Below, piece after piece: positions 1 to 8,399 of a stretch of DNA of 64,000 nt. Source of the DNA: Catelliglobosispora koreensis DSM 44566 (GTDB taxonomy: Bacteria; Actinomycetota; Actinomycetes; Mycobacteriales; Micromonosporaceae). The notes beneath the pieces are model-generated. The model was not told the origin of the DNA, searched no databases, and saw nothing but the letters and a program-made list of their open reading frames with translations. Each line of letters opens with the position of its first letter. The stretch's first letter is position 1. The DNA is taken from assembly GCF_000379685.1 (NCBI RefSeq), contig NZ_KB903261.1, positions 372,097 through 436,096 of the forward strand. The letters are read 5' to 3'. The translations under genes and the position numbers were made by a program.

Positions 1-111
1 CTGATCGCCCAGCAGCGAGATGGTCTGAGCGGTCCAATAACGACGGAACGCGCGCTCCCACAGGAGCTTTGGAATCAGGCGCCGGGTGAGGGGAAGCTCG
101 GCAACGCTCAC
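1..111 (-). CDS. MFS transporter, N-terminal fragment cut by window edge
   Basis: Only the first 37 codons are present. The reading frame starts with GTG at 111 and overlaps the stop of the upstream regulator by 4 bases (GTGA), so the two are translationally coupled. The visible peptide carries the basic, aromatic stretch FRRYWTAQTISLLGDQ, which is the usual cytoplasmic lead into the first membrane helix of actinobacterial major facilitator efflux permeases. An ArsR-type regulator plus MFS exporter is a common drug or metabolite efflux pair. The substrate cannot be told from this fragment. Confidence 0.7.
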   Translation of the reverse strand, partial: MSVAELPLTRRLIPKLLWERAFRRYWTAQTISLLGDQ

Positions 112-680
112 GGGACTGGCCTTTCATTCGTGACCGCGAGCTGGAACAGACTCACCGCTCGGGCGCCTTCGGGGATGGTTTCGCGGTTGTCGAACTCGGC
201 CATGATCGCTTCGATGCGTTCCGTGATCTGGCGTAGCTCGTCTGGCGTGAGGTGCAGCAGGTAGTCACCGGCGCCGAGTTGCTCGCGCCATTCGGCTGAC
301 TCCTCGTGGGCACGGGCGAGCCAGTCCTGTGCGTAGGTGAAATAGCGGCCGATCTGCACCCGGGTCACGGCTAGTGCCGCTTCGAAGATCTCGGGGTCGT
401 CTGAGCCGGTCGACCAGCTCGTGTAGCGAGCAGTCGCGCGCCAGGGCTTTTCTCGCGCGTCGGCACCTTCGGAGCGTTCAGCCAGACCGTATTTGGCTAG
501 CTGACGTAGATGAAACGAACAGTTAGGCACGGACTCGCCCAGTCGCTCGGCTGCCTGAGTGGCCGTGAGCGGTCCCTCACGTCGCAGCAGCCCCATCAGC
601 GCCATGCGCAACGGGTGCGCGTAGGCCCGCAGCGCTTTGGGGTCGGTCAGGGTGATGCTCTCCGGCATCTCTTCAGACAT
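108..680 (-). CDS. ArsR-family winged helix-turn-helix regulator
   Basis: A 190-residue protein with a winged HTH at about residues 12-75. The recognition region reads TATQAAERLGES followed by SFHLRQLAKYGL, the typical HTH_20/ArsR pattern. The rest is a helical C-terminal region, probably for dimerisation or ligand binding; no metal-binding cysteine pair is visible, so a metal sensor is unlikely. It is first in an operon with an MFS transporter (4-base overlap). A perfect TAAAG-N4-CTTTA palindrome sits 6-19 bases upstream of the ATG, consistent with autorepression. The ligand is unknown. Confidence 0.85.
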   Translation of the reverse strand: MSEEMPESITLTDPKALRAYAHPLRMALMGLLRREGPLTATQAAERLGESVPNCSFHLRQLAKYGLAERSEGADAREKPWRATARYTSWSTGSDDPEIFEAALAVTRVQIGRYFTYAQDWLARAHEESAEWREQLGAGDYLLHLTPDELRQITERIEAIMAEFDNRETIPEGARAVSLFQLAVTNERPVP

Positions 681-685
681 GTTTC

Positions 686-699
686 TAAAGATAGCTTTA
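686..699 (-). promoter_or_regulatory. Palindrome TAAAGATAGCTTTA, probable ArsR-type operator
   Basis: A perfect 5-bp inverted repeat (TAAAG/CTTTA, 4-bp spacer) in an AT-rich island just upstream of the regulator start codon at 680. It lies in the divergent promoter region shared with the lipoprotein gene at 793. Position and symmetry suggest autoregulation. The assignment is inference from symmetry only. Confidence 0.5.
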
Positions 700-792
700 T
701 AAAGTGTTCTCTACAATCCCTTTGCTGGAACGCTGCCGTGGCGGGGCCCGTCAAACGAGGTGTCTGAACGTTGACCCGATAGATTGGCGACC

Positions 793-1215
793 ATGATTCG
801 ATCCACGCTCGTCCTGCTGCTGCTCCTGACCGGATGCGCGGCGGGCCAGACTCCGGGCAGCAGCCCGCCTTCACCGTCCAAAGGAGACCCCGTGCCGGTG
901 ACGGTGGAAAAGACCGGCGGCTTCGCCGGAGTGACCGAAAAGATCACAATCGACGAGAGCGGGAAGTGGACCAAAGGTCAGGCTTCCGGCCGGCTCACCG
1001 TCGAGAAGAGCCAGCAACTTCAGGAACTAGCGGCAAATCCCAAGCTCGCCGCCGAAGCGACGCAAACACGACCGCAGACGCAGTGCCGGGATGCCTTTGA
1101 GTACAGCGTTACCGCCGGAAAGACGACTGTCCGATATGTAGATTGCTCGACCGATGGCCCACTACCCGAAACAGCCAGCAAAATCGTCGAACTCGTCAAC
1201 GAGGCGATCTCATAG
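793..1215 (+). CDS. Emfourin-like lipoprotein (putative M4 protease inhibitor domain)
   Basis: A 140-residue lipoprotein. The N-terminus is a short hydrophobic helix ending in the lipobox LLTGC (Cys at residue 15). The mature part contains TGGFAGVTEKITIDESGKWT, which matches the start of the emfourin fold (protealysin inhibitor family: a GGFAG motif followed by beta-strand repeats). Two cysteines (QCRDAF and VDCSTD) may form a disulfide. ATG at 793 is preferred over TTG at 784 because it begins the signal peptide cleanly. A secreted thermolysin-type M4 protease is encoded 12 kb away, so inhibition of that enzyme is possible but not shown. Assignment is from motif recall. Confidence 0.6.
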   Translation: MIRSTLVLLLLLTGCAAGQTPGSSPPSPSKGDPVPVTVEKTGGFAGVTEKITIDESGKWTKGQASGRLTVEKSQQLQELAANPKLAAEATQTRPQTQCRDAFEYSVTAGKTTVRYVDCSTDGPLPETASKIVELVNEAIS

Positions 1216-1296
1216 CCAGTTCGCGACAGTCGTAACGCCGACCCGCGCCGGTTTTCGTGGGGGTTTCAGGGGGCTCGGCCACCGCTGTCCTGGGAT

Positions 1297-1315
1297 CCCG
1301 GGGCTGGGCCCCGGG
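1297..1315 (+). terminator. GC-rich hairpin after the lipoprotein gene
   Basis: CCCGGGG and CCCCGGG pair around a 5-base loop about 80 bases after the lipoprotein stop. There is no T-run, so a role as terminator is only possible. The rest of 1216-1374 shows no gene. Confidence 0.3.
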
Positions 1316-1374
1316 GCCATATTGCGGCCTCGGCGAATCTGACCGAAGGTCAATGAGCAAGCGAGGCCAGCTCG

Positions 1375-1457
1375 TGGGGAAGGAGGGAGTTGAACCCTCA
1401 CGCCCTTTCGGGCACACGGACCTGAACCGTGCGCGTCTGCCATTCCGCCACTTCCCC
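1375..1457 (-). tRNA. tRNA-Leu (CAG anticodon)
   Basis: Cloverleaf on the minus strand. The acceptor GGGGAAG (1457-1451) pairs with CTTCCCC (1382-1376) and the discriminator is A at 1375. The anticodon loop reads TTCAGGT, giving anticodon CAG. A long variable arm (class II) is present, and the T-arm is GAGGG-TTCAACT-CCCTC. CCA is not encoded. A tRNA-Leu beside fhaA is part of the conserved origin-proximal neighbourhood. Confidence 0.96.
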
Positions 1458-1689
1458 GGCAGTACTATCGCTAAACCGCTGCTCAGTGAGCGAGCTGTTC
1501 ATGACAGCTGGCACAGCTTACGCTATGCCGTGGGCCCGCCGCCAATTGGCTTGGCCGTGCGGGCTGGAGAACATTAGCACGAAGTATGAGCAGGGTGAAT
1601 GTGTCCCTCAATGCATCCGGGGGGCTTGGCGCAGACGCGGGGTGTTGAGGGCAGATAGCATCATGTCCTCGGAACCCGAGGAGGAGCCG

Positions 1690-2436
1690 GTGAGCGTGTT
1701 GCAACGCTTTGAGAAACGCCTGGAAGGCCTAGTAGAGGGCGCCTTTGCCAAGGTGTTCAAGGGTGTCGTGCACCCTGTGGAGATCTTGAACGCCATGCAG
1801 CGGGAGGCTGAGGCCCACAAGGCCATCTTGGTCGGTGGGCGAACGCTCGTACCGAACCGCTATGTGATTGATCTCTCACCATATGATCACAGCCGTCTCG
1901 CGCCTTATGCCGCAGCGCTGGCACAGGAGCTGGCCCAGTCGCAAGCCGAGTTCATCGGTGAGCAGGCCTGGACCGTTTATGGCGACGTCATCGTCGAGAT
2001 CGAGCGTGGGGACGGATTGGACACCGGGATGTTCCGGGTGTCGGCTGAGGTCTATACGGCCGATCAGCCACCGCCGCCCCCTCCGCCGCCGGCATACCCG
2101 AACTATCCGCAGCAGGGTCCGCCCGCGCCGCAGATGCCGGGTGGGCAAGGTGGCCGCAATGTGCGGCTCGTGTCAGGCGATGGGCGCACCTATCCGCTGG
2201 CCATCGGCCAGACCGTGATCGGGCGCGGTGATCAGGCCAACATGCGCCTGCCTGACGTAGGCATCTCGCGCCGGCACGCCCGGCTCGACTTCGATGGTGC
2301 TCAGGTGATCCTGACCGACCTCGGGTCAACGAATGGAACGATGGTGAACGGCCAGCGCGTCTCCGCTGTAGCCCTGAACCCTGGGGACATGATCCAGCTG
2401 GGAACGACGACGCTGACCTTCCGGGTGGATGGCTGA
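1690..2436 (+). CDS. fhaA: FhaA, FHA-domain protein with DUF3662 N-terminus
   Basis: A 248-residue cytoplasmic adaptor that binds phosphothreonine on PknB targets and takes part in control of peptidoglycan synthesis. The DUF3662 domain is at about residues 1-115 (FEKRLEGLVEGAFAKVFKG is its signature). A Pro-rich linker follows at 125-155. The FHA domain is at about 160-245 and has the key motifs IGRGD, SRRHA and STNGT. The GTG at 1690 is chosen because AGGAGG lies 5 bases upstream and homologues begin at this point; an in-frame ATG at 1663 is the alternative. It is the first gene of the fhaA-fhaB-pstP-rodA-pbpA-pknA-pknB operon. Confidence 0.95.
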   Translation: MSVLQRFEKRLEGLVEGAFAKVFKGVVHPVEILNAMQREAEAHKAILVGGRTLVPNRYVIDLSPYDHSRLAPYAAALAQELAQSQAEFIGEQAWTVYGDVIVEIERGDGLDTGMFRVSAEVYTADQPPPPPPPPAYPNYPQQGPPAPQMPGGQGGRNVRLVSGDGRTYPLAIGQTVIGRGDQANMRLPDVGISRRHARLDFDGAQVILTDLGSTNGTMVNGQRVSAVALNPGDMIQLGTTTLTFRVDG

Positions 2437-2443
2437 GTAGCCG

Positions 2444-2923
2444 TTGCCTGAAATCGTCCTCGCTGCTGCCCGGTTCGGATTCCTCGTCCTGCTGTGGATC
2501 TTTGTGTTCACCGTGGTCGGGGTTATCCGCCGGGACATGTTCGCCGGTTCGCGCGCGAGCCGGCTAGTCGCCACTCCCCGTGGGGTAAACGTCGTAGCGG
2601 GAGCCCGCCCGGCTAAAGTCAAGAAAGGCCGGGCGGCGCACCAGTTGGTCGTAACAGCCGGCGCACTCGCAGGTACCAAGATCACGCTCGGCGAAGCCCC
2701 CATAACGATTGGCCGGGCCGAGGACTCCACCCTGGTTATCACCGACGACTACGCATCCGCGCGCCACGCCCGTCTTGTCCCCAGGGACGGGCAATGGATG
2801 CTCGAGGACCTCGGATCGACTAACGGCACGTACTTGGACCGGACGAAAGTTAGCGGTCCCACTCCCGTACCCCTCGGCGTGCCGATTCGCATCGGCCGCA
2901 CTTCTCTCGAGTTACGGCCATGA
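2444..2923 (+). CDS. fhaB: FhaB (FipA-type) membrane-anchored FHA protein
   Basis: A 159-residue protein with an N-terminal membrane helix at about residues 5-26 (FGFLVLLWIFVFTVVGVI), a basic linker, and an FHA domain at about 72-155 with IGRAED, SARHARL and STNGTYLD. It reads phosphothreonine marks and links PknA/B signalling to the division and elongation machinery. The start is TTG at 2444, only 7 bases after fhaA; the residues that follow (PEIVLAAARFGF) match the usual family N-terminus, which supports this rare start. Its stop overlaps the pstP start (ATGA). Confidence 0.94.
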   Translation: MPEIVLAAARFGFLVLLWIFVFTVVGVIRRDMFAGSRASRLVATPRGVNVVAGARPAKVKKGRAAHQLVVTAGALAGTKITLGEAPITIGRAEDSTLVITDDYASARHARLVPRDGQWMLEDLGSTNGTYLDRTKVSGPTPVPLGVPIRIGRTSLELRP

Positions 2924-4278
2924 CACTCATCCTGCGCTACGCGGCCCGAAGCGACCGCGGTCTTATCCGGGACGGCAACCAGGACTCGGTTTACGCCGGC
3001 CCGCGGCTGCTGGCGGTCGCCGACGGCATGGGCGGGATGGCCGCCGGAGACGTCGCTAGCAACATCGTCATCTCGGCGTTGTCCCCTTTGGACGACGACG
3101 TCGCCCCCGACAACTTGATCGACGCGATGCGGGAAGCGGTCGCGGCCGCTAACCAGCAGCTACGCGAAACGGTCGAAGAAAACCCCCGTCTCGACGGCAT
3201 GGGCAGCACCCTGACCGGGATGTTGTTCTCTGGCACCAGGCTCGGCATGGTCCACATTGGGGACTCCCGGGCCTACACCTTGCGTGATGGTGAGTTTCAC
3301 CAGATCACCAAGGACGACACCTACGTGCAGATACTGGTCGACGAAGGCCGGATCACGCCCGAGGAGGCCAGTGTCCATCCGCAACGGTCGCTGATCACCA
3401 AGGCGATGGATGGCCGCGACGCCGAGCCGGAATATTCGGTGCGCCAGGTTCTGCCCGGAGACCGCTACCTGATCTGCTCGGACGGTCTGTCCAGTGTGGT
3501 CAGTGCGGAAACCATCGCTGAGACCATGCGCGAATACGTCGATCCCGAGCAGTGTGTCGAGCGGTTGCTCGCCTTGGCACTGCGTGGCGGCGGTCCCGAC
3601 AACATTACGATCATCGTGGCCGACGCGACCGACGACAACATCGTCGAGCAGGCCCCGGTCGTGGGTGGGGCGGCGAGCCGGGAAGACACGAGCGCGCAGG
3701 CCACGGTCGAATCGACTCCTGCCCAGCGCGCCTCGGTGCTTCATCCCCCGCGTGCCGCGGCACCGGCTGAACAACCGGCTCCGGCCACGGCTTCCACTGG
3801 CCGCCGCCGGCACCCCGTCCGGGCGCTCATCGTGCTGCTGGTGCTGTTCGGCATGCTGGCCGGCGGCATCTGGTACCTGTGGAGCTGGTCGCGTTCGCAG
3901 TTCTACATCGGAGCCACGGAGGCCGGTGAGGTCGCGATCTTCCAGGGAGTCCCTGGACAGCTGGCTGGCTTCAGCCTGTCGGAGAAGTGGGAAGTCAGCG
4001 GCATCAAGCTCGTTGACCTCACCACTGTCGCTCAGGAACAGGTCCGCAAGGGAATCCCCGCCTCGAGTGAAGAAGACGCCCGTCAGCGTCTCAACGACCT
4101 CGTCCGCGATGATCCCGCCAACGTGAACCTGTTGCCCCGATGCCCGTCGCCGTCACCTTCGGTTTCGGCTACGCCAACGGCATCCGCGACGCCGGATCCG
4201 ACCGCGAGCCCATCCGACGTGCCCCCTAGCACCGAACCAGCGGTGGTACCAAGCCCGGTGCCCTGCCGGTCCAATTAG
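2920..4278 (+). CDS. pstP: PstP, PP2C-type Ser/Thr protein phosphatase
   Basis: A 452-residue membrane phosphatase that reverses PknA/PknB phosphorylation. The PP2C domain occupies about residues 1-238 and shows all metal-binding motifs: RDGNQD, DGMGG, GDSRAY, SDGLS and GGPDNITIIVAD. A Pro/Ala linker leads to one membrane helix at about 303-322 (LIVLLVLFGMLAGGIWYLW), then an extracytoplasmic domain and a Ser/Thr/Pro-rich tail. It starts inside the fhaB stop (4-base overlap), so expression is coupled. Confidence 0.96.
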   Translation: MTLILRYAARSDRGLIRDGNQDSVYAGPRLLAVADGMGGMAAGDVASNIVISALSPLDDDVAPDNLIDAMREAVAAANQQLRETVEENPRLDGMGSTLTGMLFSGTRLGMVHIGDSRAYTLRDGEFHQITKDDTYVQILVDEGRITPEEASVHPQRSLITKAMDGRDAEPEYSVRQVLPGDRYLICSDGLSSVVSAETIAETMREYVDPEQCVERLLALALRGGGPDNITIIVADATDDNIVEQAPVVGGAASREDTSAQATVESTPAQRASVLHPPRAAAPAEQPAPATASTGRRRHPVRALIVLLVLFGMLAGGIWYLWSWSRSQFYIGATEAGEVAIFQGVPGQLAGFSLSEKWEVSGIKLVDLTTVAQEQVRKGIPASSEEDARQRLNDLVRDDPANVNLLPRCPSPSPSVSATPTASATPDPTASPSDVPPSTEPAVVPSPVPCRSN

Positions 4279-4285
4279 GATTACT

Positions 4286-5713
4286 GTGTCCACTCCTGCA
4301 ACGCCTATGGGAGCTACGCCTGTCATTCAAACAGGCGGGCTTAGCCTCCCCCGGGTGCTTAGCGAGATCCGCCGACTGTGGCTGCTCGTGCTGGCGATGG
4401 TTCTGGTCGGCTGCTATCTGGCCGCGGTCGAAGCCAACATGCAGGGGAAGATTTCGCCTGACTTCTTCTTCCCCGCGCTGGTGCTGGGTCTGGTGTTCCT
4501 CGTGCTGCACGTCGTCGCGCGGATCACGGCACCTTGGGCAGACCCGGTTCTCATCCCGACCGTGGCCCTGCTCAATGGGCTCGGAGTGGCGTTCTTGCGA
4601 CGGCTGGATTTGGCTCGTGCCAAGCCGAGCGAGCGTTCGGAGCTGACCGTCTTCATGGGTCTCGGCGGCCGCCAGCTCATGTGGACCCTCATCGCCGTCG
4701 CTGGCGCGTCAGCGTTGCTCTGGTTCATTCGTGATCACCGTGAGATTTCCAAGTACGCGTGGACGCTTGGTCTTGCTGGCATCGTGCTCGTGATGCTTCC
4801 GGCCGTGTTGCCGGGCAGCATCTCGGAAGTCAACGGCGCCAAGCTGTGGATCAAGTTCGGCTCGGTGTTCGCGATTCAGCCCGGTGAGTTCGCCAAGCTC
4901 GCTCTGCTCGCGTTCTTCGCCTATTACCTGGTGCGCAAACGGGAAGTGCTCGCGTTGGCGAGCCGCCGTTTCATGGGCATCGACTTCCCGCGTGGGCGCG
5001 ACCTTGGTCCCGTGCTCGTGGTGTGGGCGCTGAGCCTCATGGTGCTCATCTTCGAAAAGGACCTCGGCACCTCGCTGCTCTACTTCGGCATGTTCGTCGT
5101 GACGCTCTATATCGCGACCGAACGGGTCAGTTGGCTGATCATCGGTTTGCTGCTGTTCTTCGGTGGCGCGACGATGGCCTACGTGCTCGCCGAAACAGCC
5201 GGCGGTCCGTTCGCGAGCTTTGGCACGCGGGTTGACGTCTGGCTCGACCCGTTCGCCGACCCGTACAAGTCGGGTTATCAGCTCAGCCAAGGTTTGCTGG
5301 GGCTGGGCACGGGCGGCTTGTTCGGCCAGGGTGCTGGGGCGGGCAATCCGCTTGAGGTGCCTGAGGTGCACAACGACTTCATTTTCGCCGGGATGGGTGA
5401 AGAGATCGGCCTGTTCGGGCTGACCGCTCTCCTGGTGCTTTACCTGCTCGTGGTCGAGCGTGGGCTGCGGGCCGCGCTGACCGTTCGCGATTCCTTCGGC
5501 AAGCTTCTGGCTGGCGGTCTCGCCTTCACTCTTGGGTTGCAGGTGTTCGTCATCATCGGCGGGGTGACCAAACTGATTCCCCTCACGGGTCAGACCACCC
5601 CGTTCCTATCCGCGGGTGGATCCTCGCTCGTCGCCAACTGGCTGTTAGTGGCGATCCTGCTGCGGATCTCAGACGCGGCACGGACGCCCGCGGGGACGGG
5701 AGGTGCGCGGTGA
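4286..5713 (+). CDS. rodA: RodA/FtsW-family SEDS peptidoglycan polymerase
   Basis: A 475-residue integral membrane protein with about 10-12 helices. It polymerises lipid II into glycan strands together with a class B PBP. The SEDS signatures are LWIKFGSVFAIQPGEFAKLALL, FEKDLGTSLLYFG, SGYQLSQGLLGLGTGGLFGQG, and the terminal GGSSLVANWLLVAILLRISD. GTG at 4286 is 7 bases after pstP. Pairing with pbpA (4-base overlap) and position in the pkn operon identify it as the elongation-type RodA homologue. Confidence 0.95.
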   Translation: MSTPATPMGATPVIQTGGLSLPRVLSEIRRLWLLVLAMVLVGCYLAAVEANMQGKISPDFFFPALVLGLVFLVLHVVARITAPWADPVLIPTVALLNGLGVAFLRRLDLARAKPSERSELTVFMGLGGRQLMWTLIAVAGASALLWFIRDHREISKYAWTLGLAGIVLVMLPAVLPGSISEVNGAKLWIKFGSVFAIQPGEFAKLALLAFFAYYLVRKREVLALASRRFMGIDFPRGRDLGPVLVVWALSLMVLIFEKDLGTSLLYFGMFVVTLYIATERVSWLIIGLLLFFGGATMAYVLAETAGGPFASFGTRVDVWLDPFADPYKSGYQLSQGLLGLGTGGLFGQGAGAGNPLEVPEVHNDFIFAGMGEEIGLFGLTALLVLYLLVVERGLRAALTVRDSFGKLLAGGLAFTLGLQVFVIIGGVTKLIPLTGQTTPFLSAGGSSLVANWLLVAILLRISDAARTPAGTGGAR

Positions 5714-7227
5714 ACTCCCCACTGCGCAAGGTCGGCGTCGTGATTTTGGTCCTCTTTGGACTGCTCTTCGCCAACTTGAACTGGGTCCAGGCTTACAAGG
5801 CCGACGAATACCGCAACAGTCCTTATAACAGCCGGGTTCGCCTCGATGAGTACAAGCGCCAGCGGGGCGCGGTCATTCTCGCGAACGGGACGCAGGTCGC
5901 GGTCAGTGTGGCGACCGAAGACGAGCTGAAGTATCTGCGGACCTATCCGGCCAAGGAGATGTACGCGCACCTCCTTGGCTACAAACCGGTGAACATCGGC
6001 CCGACCGGGATCGAGGCCTCGGAAAACGAGTTCCTGGCGGGCACGTCGGACAAGCTGTTTGGCGACCGGTTCCGCGACATCTTCACCGGTGAGCAAACCG
6101 CGGGCGGCAACATTCTGCTCACGATCTCGCCGACGGCTCAGGAGAAGGCTTTCACCGAGCTCGCGAACAACCGCGTGGGTGCCACGAAGGGAGCCGTGGT
6201 CGCGCTGGACCCGACCACCGGTGCCGTCAAAGCCATGGTGTCGATGCCTAGCTTCGACCCGAACGCTCTGTCCAGTCACGACACCAACGCGGCGCAGAAG
6301 GTTTACAACGATCTGCTCGCCAACGCGGACAAGCCGCTCAACAACCGGGCTGTCTCCGAGATCGAAGAGCCGGGTTCGGTGATGAAGGTCGTCATCGCGG
6401 CCGCTGGACTGGAGAGCCTGGGTCTGCAACCGGACTCGGCGATTCAGGGCGGCGCGACTTACCAGGCACCGGGCACGACTCACAAGATCCCGAACTCGAC
6501 CGGCGTCGTCTGCGCGGACAGCATCTCGCTGCAGCAGGCGCTGACCGTCTCGTGCAACACCGCCTTCGCCAAGCTCGCCGTCGACCTCGGCGCGCAGCGC
6601 GTCACCGATGTGGCCACCAAATTCGGGTGGTATCAACGGGACCTCGCCGTCGGGCGACTGGACGGCAAGGGCATCGCTCGTGGTGCGACAGTCGCCGAGG
6701 GAACGCTCGGTGAACTGCGCACGAGTTCCGGCGGGGATGACAAGCCCGCCCTGGCGTTGTCTGGCATCGGCCAGCGCGACGTGCGGATCAGCCCGATGCA
6801 GGGCGCCATGATCGCCGCGACGGTGGCCAACTATGGCAAGCAGATGCGTCCCTATCTGGTGCAGCAGCAAGTCGGGCCGGACCTGACGACGATTCACTAC
6901 CGGGCCGCGCCGCAGGTTTTGCAGGACTCGTGTTCACGGGAGACGGCGGGCTCGTTGCAGCAGATGATGATTAACGTCGTGCAAGAGGGCACCGGCAAGA
7001 ACGCTCGCATCGACGGATATCAAGTTGGCGGGAAGACCGGCACGGCGGAAACTGGCGACGATGAGGAAACACACGGCTGGTTTGTCGGGTTCGCGCTCAA
7101 GGACGGGCAGCCCATAGCGGCCACTGCGGTGTTCCTGGAGAATGCCGGCAAGGGCGGCAGTGCGGAGGCCGCACGTATCGCGGGACAGGTCATGCGCGGC
7201 ATGATCGCGGATAGGGCGGGGAAGTGA
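5710..7227 (+). CDS. pbpA: PbpA, class B penicillin-binding protein (transpeptidase)
   Basis: A 505-residue bitopic protein. One N-terminal membrane helix is at about residues 8-26, followed by a PBP dimerisation domain. The transpeptidase domain contains the three catalytic motifs: SVMK with the acylated Ser near residue 222, SCN near 282, and KTGTAE near 442. It cross-links peptidoglycan made by the SEDS partner encoded just upstream. The GTG start overlaps the rodA stop by 4 bases. Known PknB-pathway substrate in mycobacteria; no phosphosite can be assigned here. Confidence 0.95.
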   Translation: MNSPLRKVGVVILVLFGLLFANLNWVQAYKADEYRNSPYNSRVRLDEYKRQRGAVILANGTQVAVSVATEDELKYLRTYPAKEMYAHLLGYKPVNIGPTGIEASENEFLAGTSDKLFGDRFRDIFTGEQTAGGNILLTISPTAQEKAFTELANNRVGATKGAVVALDPTTGAVKAMVSMPSFDPNALSSHDTNAAQKVYNDLLANADKPLNNRAVSEIEEPGSVMKVVIAAAGLESLGLQPDSAIQGGATYQAPGTTHKIPNSTGVVCADSISLQQALTVSCNTAFAKLAVDLGAQRVTDVATKFGWYQRDLAVGRLDGKGIARGATVAEGTLGELRTSSGGDDKPALALSGIGQRDVRISPMQGAMIAATVANYGKQMRPYLVQQQVGPDLTTIHYRAAPQVLQDSCSRETAGSLQQMMINVVQEGTGKNARIDGYQVGGKTGTAETGDDEETHGWFVGFALKDGQPIAATAVFLENAGKGGSAEAARIAGQVMRGMIADRAGK

Positions 7228-8399
7228 TGGTCTCCTCGGGTGTGCTGCTGAGCAAGCGCTACCGGCTCGATGAGCGCATCGCCACCGGCGGCATGGGTGA
7301 CGTGTGGAAAGGGACAGACGAGGTTCTTGACCGCACTGTCGCGATCAAGATCATGCTCACTGCCCTGCTTGAAGAGCGTGGGTTCGTGGAACGCTTCCGG
7401 ACCGAGGCGCGCACGATGGCCACGATCAATCATCCCGGTGTGGTGCGGATTTACGACTTCGGGCACGACGAGGTCGCCTATTTGATCATGGAATACGTTG
7501 AGGGGGAGCCCCTTTCGCGTACCCTCAATCGGGTTGGAAGATTGACCCCGGCCCGCACCATGTCCCTTGTCGCCCAAGCGGCGGAGGCCCTGGAAGCGGC
7601 GCACGAAAAGGGCGTCATCCACCGCGATGTGAAGCCGGGCAACCTGCTCGTCCGTCCAAACGGGACGCTCATTCTCACTGACTTCGGCATCGCGCGCAGC
7701 GCCGCCGCGGCGCAGCTGACGGCCACCGGAGCGGTCCTGGGCACGGCGTCCTACCTCTCGCCAGAGCAAGCTTCTGGCCAGCCGGCGACCCCGGCCTCCG
7801 ATGTGTACTCCTTGGGTGTCGTGGCATACCAGTGCTTGTCTGGCAGCCGCCCCTACGAGGGTGACACTCCACTTGAGATCGCGATGAAGCACGTCAACGG
7901 CACAGCCAGGCCGCTGGCTCAGGATGTGCCCGTGCCGATCCGCCAGGTCGTCGAGCGGGCCATGGCCAAGGAACCAGCCAAGCGCTGGAAGTCCGCGGCC
8001 GAGTTCGCCGTCGCGGCGCGGCGTGCCGCGACGTTGCCGGCTCACCCGCCGACAGTGCAGCAGCAGGTAAAACCGGCCGCGGGCAACGTTCCGTTCCAGC
8101 GTGGCGTCGCCCAGGCACCGCCTGCGCCACCGCCACGGATGCCGGTGAACACCTATCAGCAGCCTGCGCTGGTCAAACCCGCCGCGCCAGACAGCACCGG
8201 CCGGAGCCGGCTGGCCGTTGTATGGGTAGTGCTCGCGATGATTACCGTCCTCGTCTGCTCTGCCCTGGCGGGCTATTGGGCCAAGCAACAACAAAAACGG
8301 GGCAACCAAGCAATGCCTGCGGGAGTCACAATGACGGCGGCACAAATCCAGCCGGACTATTCGGCGCACCACCAGACCGAAGGACTAAGTACGCGATGA
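7224..8399 (+). CDS. pknA: PknA, membrane Ser/Thr protein kinase
   Basis: A 391-residue kinase. The kinase domain covers about residues 11-270, with glycine loop ATGGMGDVWKG, the VAIK lysine, catalytic HRDVKPGN near residue 132, DFGIARS, an activation loop with Thr residues (LTATGAVLGTASYLSPEQ), and SDVYSLG. A Pro-rich juxtamembrane stretch is followed by a single membrane helix near 332-352 and a short external tail without PASTA repeats, as expected for PknA. Start overlaps pbpA by 4 bases and the stop overlaps pknB. Confidence 0.95.
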   Translation: MMVSSGVLLSKRYRLDERIATGGMGDVWKGTDEVLDRTVAIKIMLTALLEERGFVERFRTEARTMATINHPGVVRIYDFGHDEVAYLIMEYVEGEPLSRTLNRVGRLTPARTMSLVAQAAEALEAAHEKGVIHRDVKPGNLLVRPNGTLILTDFGIARSAAAAQLTATGAVLGTASYLSPEQASGQPATPASDVYSLGVVAYQCLSGSRPYEGDTPLEIAMKHVNGTARPLAQDVPVPIRQVVERAMAKEPAKRWKSAAEFAVAARRAATLPAHPPTVQQQVKPAAGNVPFQRGVAQAPPAPPPRMPVNTYQQPALVKPAAPDSTGRSRLAVVWVVLAMITVLVCSALAGYWAKQQQKRGNQAMPAGVTMTAAQIQPDYSAHHQTEGLSTR

